A DNA stretch of 8,761 nucleotides from contig DKBB01000006.1 in NCBI GenBank assembly GCA_002451015.1, positions 1 through 8,761 of the forward strand, given 5' to 3'. Shown piece by piece: positions 1-4,671 of the stretch (position 1 is its first letter; every line of letters starts with the position of its first letter). The stretch is from Acidobacteria bacterium UBA6911 (GTDB taxonomy: Bacteria; Acidobacteriota; UBA6911). The notes beneath the pieces are model-generated. The model was given only the letters and a program-made list of their open reading frames with translations, was not told the origin of the DNA and did no database searches. A program made the translations under genes and the position numbers.

Positions 1-708
1 TTTCGGAGCGGGCGGTTCCTGCATGTGAACGGCCATTTCATCCGGCAGTTTCGGTCCCGCGGTCCACATGCCGTTTTCCAGGCGGTAGCATTCCTCGTGC
101 CAGGGTACGATCCCGCCGTTGCATTGCTCGATCGAATCGAAATAGAGGTTCGAGATTTTTATCAGTTCTTCCCGCGATACCCTTTCTACCGGAGCGAGCG
201 CTTCGGAGTACGCGGCCGGTGGAACCGTCATCGCTCCTCCCATATTGCCTCCCATCATGGATTGGGTAACGATCGATTCCGATTCGGCAATCCGCGCGTT
301 CTCAATTTTCAGTCTCATGGACAGGATGACGGGTCTTTCAACGTCTACGATTTCTTCTTCCCTTGTTTCCCGAACCAGGGTTTCGACAACGCCTACGAAC
401 GCAACCTGCCCGGCTTGCGGATCGGTAATATAGAATCTGTAACCGGTCAGTCCTGTCGCTTCAGCCCATAGTCCTTCGGGGGATTCTTTCGGGTAAATAT
501 CTTTGGCGTTCTCCGTAAAGCGTGCGTTTTCCTCAAACGGCGCCATGGAAGCATCATGGGCTACCATCGCTTCCAGGTATTGATTCACAAAGCCTTCCAG
601 GCACTGGCGGTCGCACTGAACGGAAGCGGTGGAATCTTCCCCATTCCGGCAGGACGGAATCGAGAGGATTATTAATCCCGTTACGACGATTGTTAAAAGG
701 CTGCGCAT
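1..708 (-). CDS. NTF2-like (SnoaL/DUF8021-like) lipoprotein, 3' part cut by window edge
   Basis: An open frame of 236 codons runs from an ATG at 708 to the window edge without a stop, so the C-terminus is missing. The start is supported by AGGAG five bases upstream. Residues 1-20 form a signal peptide ending in IPSC, a plausible lipobox with C20 as the lipidated residue, so an envelope lipoprotein is inferred. Residues 32-36 are CDRQC (a Cx3C motif), followed by EGFVNQYLEAMVAHD. This matches the DQYLAAL segment that opens each module of the proteins at 2496 and 4672, and GLW and ITDPQAGQVAFVGVV also match them. A second unit starts near residue 178 (SREELIKISNLYFDSIEQ) and continues with ECYRLENG. 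The linker at about 150-161 is rich in Met and Gly. The family resembles NTF2/SnoaL-like proteins, and DUF8021 from memory. No enzymatic function can be assigned. The gene is divergent from the MFS gene. Confidence 0.85.
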   Translation of the reverse strand, partial: MRSLLTIVVTGLIILSIPSCRNGEDSTASVQCDRQCLEGFVNQYLEAMVAHDASMAPFEENARFTENAKDIYPKESPEGLWAEATGLTGYRFYITDPQAGQVAFVGVVETLVRETREEEIVDVERPVILSMRLKIENARIAESESIVTQSMMGGNMGGAMTVPPAAYSEALAPVERVSREELIKISNLYFDSIEQCNGGIVPWHEECYRLENGMWTAGPKLPDEMAVHMQEPPAPK

Positions 709-764
709 AATCGCTCCTTTCTTTCCCGGTGGAATAGCTGAACCAGGATCGGAAACAGGAACCA

Positions 765-793
765 TTACTATCCTGAGAACATTTTCGGTTCAA
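765..793 (-). promoter_or_regulatory. Candidate sigma70-type promoter for the leftward lipoprotein gene
   Basis: On the minus strand TTGAAC (788-793) is followed after exactly 17 bases by TAGTAA (765-770). The -35 matches the TTGACA consensus at four of six positions; the -10 matches TATAAT at only three. The implied transcript would start about 50 bases before the ATG at 708. The spacing is ideal but the -10 is poor, so this is a tentative call. Confidence 0.25.
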
Positions 794-832
794 GCAAATT
801 CCTGTGACGGGTAAAATAAGCGAATTAAATCG

Positions 833-844
833 CAGGCCGGCCTG
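833..844. repeat. 12-base perfect palindrome in the divergent intergenic region
   Basis: CAGGCCGGCCTG equals its own reverse complement. It lies about 125 bases before the leftward ATG and about 320 bases before the MFS ATG. A palindrome of this size between divergent genes could be a dimeric regulator's operator, but no regulator gene is present and no second copy was seen in the window. Confidence 0.4.
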
Positions 845-1070
845 TTGACATGCAAGCCAATGTTTCCCACCGAACAGGAACATTTATTGATAATCAGGTC
901 CTGTTTTCGTCAGTCGGGATGAACGAACCGGTTGAAAAGGCGGAAGTGTTAAAATTACCCGTGTCTTTACGCATACCTGTAGTAAGATGGCGGGAATTAT
1001 CGGCTTATTGAATGTGATTATTTTACGTAACACCAGGATTGGTCGTAAAGCAGTTCCGAGTGAGAGATAC

Positions 1071-1104
1071 TAGCTGCCGACCTCCACCTATGGAGGGGAA
1101 GCTA
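1071..1104 (+). promoter_or_regulatory. Predicted two-part hairpin in the leader of the MFS gene
   Basis: An outer stem TAGCT (1071-1075) with AGCTA (1100-1104) encloses a perfect inner stem CCTCCA (1081-1086) with TGGAGG (1091-1096) and a CCTA loop. An asymmetric internal loop separates the two stems. There is no T-run after it, so it is not an ordinary terminator. It lies about 60 bases before the MFS start. The right arm contains GGAGG, but no start codon follows at a suitable distance. I cannot match it to a named riboswitch. Confidence 0.35.
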
Positions 1105-1165
1105 AACCCATTTGCGATTGAAGCGCCCCAAACGGCCCGGAAATCGATGGATTAAGGAGACCCAG

Positions 1166-2401
1166 ATGAATCAGCAAGCTACGAATGCTGCAACGAAAAC
1201 GCCTGCCTATGCATGGGTGATTTTATTCACTCTTTACCTCGCCACTCTGTCGGCGACGCTTACTCTGTCCAAGGTACCGCCCGTTATGACCATAATACAA
1301 AAAACGTTTGCCGTGGACATGGTCAAAGCCGGTAACCTGATGGCTGTCTTTTCTATTATGGGATTTGTCCTTGCTATTCCTGCAGGCTTCATCCTGAAAC
1401 GGTTCGGCATCAAGACGACCGGGCTGATTTCAGTAGGCGCAGTAGCGATTGGATCGGTGATAGGCGCATTGGCGGAAACATTCACAATACTTTATGCCGG
1501 CCGGTTTATCGAAGGCGTTGGGATGGGTCTGATTATGGTGGCTGCGCCCTTCGCCATCAGTGTGTGGTTCCCGCTGCATAATCGAGCTTTGCCGACGGGA
1601 TTATGGGCAACCAGCGTAGGGATAGGCAACATTGTTATGTTCCTGATCGCATCAAAATTGGCGGTAGCATACGGATGGCAATCCGTATGGTGGGCAGGCG
1701 GCGGATTTGCCGCCCTGTCTTTCATTCTTTTTGCCGTCCTATTCCGTTTGCCTAAAGAGGATGAAATGGAAGCTGCACCCGCCCCGGCCCCCGCTGCGGA
1801 AGAGAAGCCTCCCAGCCTTGCCAAGGGTATGGCCAACAGCAGCTTCTGGCTGATCAGCATTGCTTTTGGAGTATACAATCTGACTGTCATGGCCATGGTC
1901 ACATTTCTTCCTCAGTTTCTAGAGGTCGAGCGCGGCTATTCCCTGACATACGAAAATGGTTTTTTCATGCACGCCGGTTTTGTCGTTGCCTTAATTATGG
2001 CGGCTTCAGTCCTGTCGGCTCCCGGCGGCGGCTACATATCGGATCGTCTCGGCAAACGCAAGGTCATGATTGTACTTCCATATATCCTGATGACGCTGAC
2101 GTTTCTTCTCCCCTTTACGGTGACGGGATGGATGATTCCGATATATATGATCGTATTCGGCATCGTCGGCGGCCCGATCGCTCCTGTTCTTCTCGCGGCC
2201 GTTCCGGAGGTGGCGAAGAAACCTCAATACATCGGGATCGGCATGGGGGTAGGGGCTTTAGGCCAGAATTTAGGGATATATCTGGGCACTTCGCAATTTC
2301 CCCGGATTCAGGCGGCAGCGGGATGGGAAGCGGCAGGGTACTGGATGATTCCAATCTGCCTGGTCGGCCTGATTGCGGCCCTTTTTGTCAAAGTACGATA
2401 A
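1166..2401 (+). CDS. Major facilitator superfamily permease (CynX/NarK-like)
   Basis: The product is a 411-residue inner-membrane transporter with about 12 hydrophobic segments. The start at 1166 is chosen because AAGGAGA lies five bases upstream; the longer TTG start at 1112 has no such site. Residues 73-86 (GFILKRFGIKTTG) form the MFS loop 2-3 signature, and 288-301 (GGYISDRLGKRKVM) its loop 8-9 repeat with the canonical D-R-x-G-x-R/K. Residues 111-121 hold the arginine of helix 4 (AGRFIEGVGMG). The central cytoplasmic loop at about 196-222 is charged and has an Ala-Pro run (APAPAPA). Length and layout fit MFS_1. The substrate cannot be read; resemblance to cyanate or nitrate-type porters is only a general impression. 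No terminator separates it from the lipoprotein gene 94 bases downstream, so co-transcription is plausible. Confidence 0.88.
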   Translation: MNQQATNAATKTPAYAWVILFTLYLATLSATLTLSKVPPVMTIIQKTFAVDMVKAGNLMAVFSIMGFVLAIPAGFILKRFGIKTTGLISVGAVAIGSVIGALAETFTILYAGRFIEGVGMGLIMVAAPFAISVWFPLHNRALPTGLWATSVGIGNIVMFLIASKLAVAYGWQSVWWAGGGFAALSFILFAVLFRLPKEDEMEAAPAPAPAAEEKPPSLAKGMANSSFWLISIAFGVYNLTVMAMVTFLPQFLEVERGYSLTYENGFFMHAGFVVALIMAASVLSAPGGGYISDRLGKRKVMIVLPYILMTLTFLLPFTVTGWMIPIYMIVFGIVGGPIAPVLLAAVPEVAKKPQYIGIGMGVGALGQNLGIYLGTSQFPRIQAAAGWEAAGYWMIPICLVGLIAALFVKVR

Positions 2402-2431
2402 TTGTCTGCGAAAAACGGATTCCTGTTCCAA

Positions 2432-2458
2432 GGATAAACGGGGATTCTATTGTTATCC
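2432..2458 (+). repeat. Weak inverted repeat between the MFS and first tandem lipoprotein genes
   Basis: GGATAAAC (2432-2439) can pair with GTTATCC (2452-2458), leaving one bulged A and a 12-base loop. No T-run follows, so it should not stop transcription efficiently. It could be an mRNA processing or stability element, or chance. Confidence 0.25.
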
Positions 2459-2495
2459 GCTCTTGTATCTATGGAGCGTCAAAAGGGAGCAGTAC

Positions 2496-4349
2496 ATGAA
2501 AAAAACGACGACTCTTCTATGTATTCTTCTTGCCGGAATTGTTTTTGCCAGTGCTTGCGCTGAAAAACAGCCCGATCGGGCGGACCTGGTTTCCTTGATG
2601 GATCAGTATCTCGCAGCCCTGGTGAGTCACGATCCTGCCGGCCTTCCGCTGGCGGAGGATGTAAAGCTTGTGGAAAACACCGAGGTCACTCCTATAGGCG
2701 AGGGGCTGTGGAAAACCTCAACCGGTGGCGCAACGACGGATTACAAAATTTACGTTGCCGATCCGGTGGAGCAAAGTGTCGGATTCATGGGCCTTCACGA
2801 AGAAGACGGCAAGCCGATTCAATTGGGTGTCCGTCTGAAACTGGAAAACGGCGCAATCACCGAGATTGATCATATGATCTGGCGCACGATCAGCGATCCG
2901 ATGCCGGAAGGCCTGATGAAACCGCGTGCCGGACTGATTGAACCGCTTTCGGCTTCCGAAAAAGTATCCCGCGATGAGATGGTGAAAGCCTCCCTCGCCT
3001 ATTACGATGCGATCGAACAGAGCAACGGCAATGTCGCACCGTTCGCGGATGAATGCCAGCGGCACGAAGGCGGAATCGCATCGGCCAATAATAAAACCCC
3101 TCTTCCCGAAGGCGCCGGTGATGCCATCGGCTCCATGGCCCAGTTCGGACGGATGAAATGCGGGGAACAGCTGGATACCGGATTCATGGCATACATTACG
3201 GAAATCAATCAGCGGCGCGTGGCTGCCGTGGATGAGGAAATGGGACTGGTCATGATCTTCTCCATGTTCAACCATGACGGCGATCCGAATCCTCTGCCGA
3301 TCGTGAACGTGCCAGGAGTAACGGAACGGGCCAACACTTGGGGAAAGTTCAACGTCGGAGCGGCCCACATATACAAAATCAGGAACGGGGAAATCTATGA
3401 GATCGAGGCCATGGCATGCCTCGGCGAAGACATACCGCACCAGGACTCGGACGGATGGAGCTGTACGCGGAAATGCCTGGCAGATATCATGGACCAGTAC
3501 CTGGCCGCCCTGGCCGGCAACGATCCAACCGGCGCTCCGCTGGCGGACGATGTGATGCTTGTGGAGAATACCGAAAAGACTCCTGTCGGTGAGGGGCTTT
3601 GGAAAACAGCTACCGGCGGACCGACCGAATTTAAAATAATCGTAGCTGACGATGACGCCGGGGAAGTCGCCTTCATGGGAGTGATTGAAGAAAACGGTCA
3701 TCCGACCATCGCCGCCATCCGGCTGAAGGTTGTGGATCACGAAATCAAGGAAATCGATCACCTCGTGATTCACAATGAAGATGGGACGCCGCTGAATCCC
3801 AACATGTCGTATGTGAGACCGCCACTGCTCGAGCGGCTGCCCAAGGTGGAACGGATTCCGAACGATCGGATGAAGGAGATAGCAAATTCCTATTACGACG
3901 CTATCGTACAGGACAACGGCGATGTTGCTCCATTCGCGGATGAATGCCAGCGCAGGGAGAATGGTGGGATAAGCGCAGGCGATCTGAACCAGGCTGCTGA
4001 GAAGGACGATTTCTCTACCTTCAGGAAGATGAAATGCGGGGAACAGCTCAGCACCGGCGTCATGAGCTACATAACCGATATCACCGACCGGCGTGTCTTT
4101 GCCGTAGACGAAGAAAAGGGCCTGGTATTCGCCTTTTCCATTTTCCGCCACAACGGAGAGCCCAAGGTGATGGAGATCGTCGGCGTGCCCGGCGTTACCG
4201 AACGGGCCAACGAATGGGAGCCGTTTGAGCTTCCCGCCGCGCACATCTACAAAATCCGCAACGGCAAGATACACGAGATCGAAGCGATCGGGTATTTTTC
4301 CGAAGAAACCGGTTTGACCACCGGTTGGGAACCGGAAGCCGGAGAGTAA
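2496..4349 (+). CDS. Four-unit NTF2-like lipoprotein (internally duplicated), paralogue 1
   Basis: The product has 617 residues. The ATG at 2496 has GGGAG six bases upstream and opens a clear signal peptide; the frame is open 41 codons further but that stretch is not signal-like. FASAC puts the probable lipidated cysteine at C21; Ala at -3 makes the lipobox imperfect. The mature protein holds two modules (residues 31-307 and 328-600), each made of unit A (MDQYLAAL...EGLWKT...EIDH) and unit B (YYDAIEQ...FADECQR...KCGEQL...TGxMxYIT...AVDEE...VPGVTERAN...AAHIYKIRNG...IEA). This alpha+beta pattern resembles the NTF2/SnoaL fold and DUF8021-type proteins (fold call from memory). Cysteines pair up suggestively: C187/C222, C323/C327 and C484/C514. 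No catalytic role is assigned. A terminator at 4373 ends the unit. The 612-residue paralogue follows directly. Confidence 0.88.
   Translation: MKKTTTLLCILLAGIVFASACAEKQPDRADLVSLMDQYLAALVSHDPAGLPLAEDVKLVENTEVTPIGEGLWKTSTGGATTDYKIYVADPVEQSVGFMGLHEEDGKPIQLGVRLKLENGAITEIDHMIWRTISDPMPEGLMKPRAGLIEPLSASEKVSRDEMVKASLAYYDAIEQSNGNVAPFADECQRHEGGIASANNKTPLPEGAGDAIGSMAQFGRMKCGEQLDTGFMAYITEINQRRVAAVDEEMGLVMIFSMFNHDGDPNPLPIVNVPGVTERANTWGKFNVGAAHIYKIRNGEIYEIEAMACLGEDIPHQDSDGWSCTRKCLADIMDQYLAALAGNDPTGAPLADDVMLVENTEKTPVGEGLWKTATGGPTEFKIIVADDDAGEVAFMGVIEENGHPTIAAIRLKVVDHEIKEIDHLVIHNEDGTPLNPNMSYVRPPLLERLPKVERIPNDRMKEIANSYYDAIVQDNGDVAPFADECQRRENGGISAGDLNQAAEKDDFSTFRKMKCGEQLSTGVMSYITDITDRRVFAVDEEKGLVFAFSIFRHNGEPKVMEIVGVPGVTERANEWEPFELPAAHIYKIRNGKIHEIEAIGYFSEETGLTTGWEPEAGE
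2586..3416 (+). repeat. Module 1 (units A1-B1) of the first tandem lipoprotein
   Basis: Residues 31-307 align with residues 328-600 of the same protein, with shared blocks MDQYLAAL, EGLWKT, FADECQR, KCGEQL, VPGVTERAN and AAHIYKIRNG. The offset is 297 residues at the start and 292 at the end. Module 1 lacks the Cx3C motif that opens module 2; the lipidated C21 lies in roughly the corresponding place. Confidence 0.8.
3472..3526 (+). repeat. Near-identical 55-base tract, copy 1
   Basis: This tract, which encodes the end of the Cx3C motif and MDQYLAALAGND, differs from 5660-5714 at a single base (3482 versus 5670). The last 44 bases are identical, including third codon positions, whereas flanking regions of the two genes differ often at silent sites. 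Confidence 0.8.
3477..4295 (+). repeat. Module 2 (units A2-B2) of the first tandem lipoprotein
   Basis: Residues 328-600 are the second copy of the module, preceded by WSCTRKC with a Cx3C motif at C323/C327. It is closer to module 2 of the paralogue at 4672 than to module 1 of its own protein, as shown by IIVAD, GEVAFMGVIEEN and KVVDHxIKEIDHLVIHNE. The internal duplication therefore came before the gene duplication. Confidence 0.8.
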
Positions 4350-4372
4350 TAGTAACAAAATGAGGGTTCCCT

Positions 4373-4407
4373 GCGGGGAGCGGTCCTGCGGCTGCTCCCC
4401 GCTTTTT
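4373..4407 (+). terminator. Rho-independent terminator after paralogue 1
   Basis: A perfect 9-base-pair stem, GCGGGGAGC (4373-4381) with GCTCCCCGC (4394-4402), has a 12-base loop and is followed at once by TTTTT. It lies 24 bases after the stop codon. Confidence 0.9.
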
Positions 4408-4428
4408 ATTTCGGGAGTGTGCCCTGAG

Positions 4429-4466
4429 ATCGAGGAGTCAAATCAGGCGCCCTTGACCTCCTCGAT
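4429..4466. repeat. Long near-perfect inverted repeat in the inter-paralogue gap
   Basis: ATCGAGGAGTCAA (4429-4441) pairs over all 13 bases with TTGACCTCCTCGAT (4453-4466), leaving a single bulged base and an 11-base loop. There is no T-run on either side in either direction, so it is unlikely to be a terminator. It could be an operator, an RNA processing site or a genome-wide repeat unit. Confidence 0.6.
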
Positions 4467-4631
4467 TAACCCGCATTTCAAGTGAAGATCCGGAATTAAA
4501 TCCGGTTGATTGCTGCCGCGGTTTAATAATATGCTGAAGCGCTATCACTTATTCAGAATCATATGGGGGTTTGCCTGTAGCTTCCCGGAAGTGCCGGGGA
4601 CCTTGCCGGGTACTCCGGGATTCATTTATTG

Positions 4632-4656
4632 GCCGCTCGGCTGTATGCAGAGCGGC
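4632..4656 (+). promoter_or_regulatory. Hairpin directly upstream of the ribosome binding site of paralogue 2
   Basis: GCCGCTC (4632-4638) and GAGCGGC (4650-4656) form a perfect 7-base-pair stem with an 11-base loop. It ends four bases before GGGAG (4661-4665), which serves the ATG at 4672. The position suggests an effect on translation initiation or mRNA stability. The upstream GC-rich segment 4583-4620 (TCCCGG at 4583 with CCGGGA at 4615, or CCCGG with CCGGG at 4594) can fold in alternative ways. Confidence 0.4.
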
Positions 4657-4671
4657 AACAGGGAGTAGCAC

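Larger units (their letters stand above)
709..1165. other. Divergent intergenic region (457 bases)
   Basis: No convincing gene was found here. The in-frame extension of the MFS frame back to a TTG at 1112 has no ribosome binding site. The region must hold the promoters of the leftward lipoprotein gene and the rightward MFS gene. It contains a 12-base perfect palindrome (833-844), a candidate leftward promoter (765-793), a direct repeat of AACAGGAAC (754-762 and 873-881), the palindromes AACCGGTT (926-933) and TTACGTAA (1023-1030), and a leader hairpin just before the MFS gene (1071-1104). I found no well-spaced -35/-10 pair for the rightward gene. Confidence 0.7.
4350..4671. other. Intergenic region between the tandem paralogues (322 bases)
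   Basis: No gene is seen. In order it holds a Rho-independent terminator (4373-4407), a long imperfect inverted repeat (4429-4466), a short palindrome CCGGA-6-TCCGG (4490-4505), an AT-rich patch with a weak possible promoter (TTGATT at 4506, 15 bases, TAATAT at 4527), a GC-rich stretch with competing CCGGG-type arms (4583-4620), and a perfect hairpin (4632-4656) ending four bases before the ribosome binding site. The paralogue downstream therefore probably has its own promoter and a structured leader. Confidence 0.6.

Noticed and set aside
25..471. 148-codon plus-strand frame at the left edge
   Set aside because: It is antisense to the lipoprotein frame that runs from 708 to the edge, which has a signal peptide, a ribosome binding site and homology to the two tandem genes.
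845..850. Perfect TTGACA on the plus strand as a -35 box for the MFS gene
   Set aside because: No acceptable -10 box is found 15-19 bases downstream.
554..883. 109-codon minus-strand frame over the start of the left lipoprotein gene
   Set aside because: It overlaps the better-supported frame starting at 708 in a different phase and shows no domain or signal features.
2718..4358. 546-codon open frame on the minus strand, covering most of the first tandem lipoprotein gene
   Set aside because: The plus-strand frame has a signal peptide, a ribosome binding site, internal repeats and a full-length paralogue. The minus frame is a codon-bias shadow, and a similar but shorter shadow occurs opposite the paralogue.
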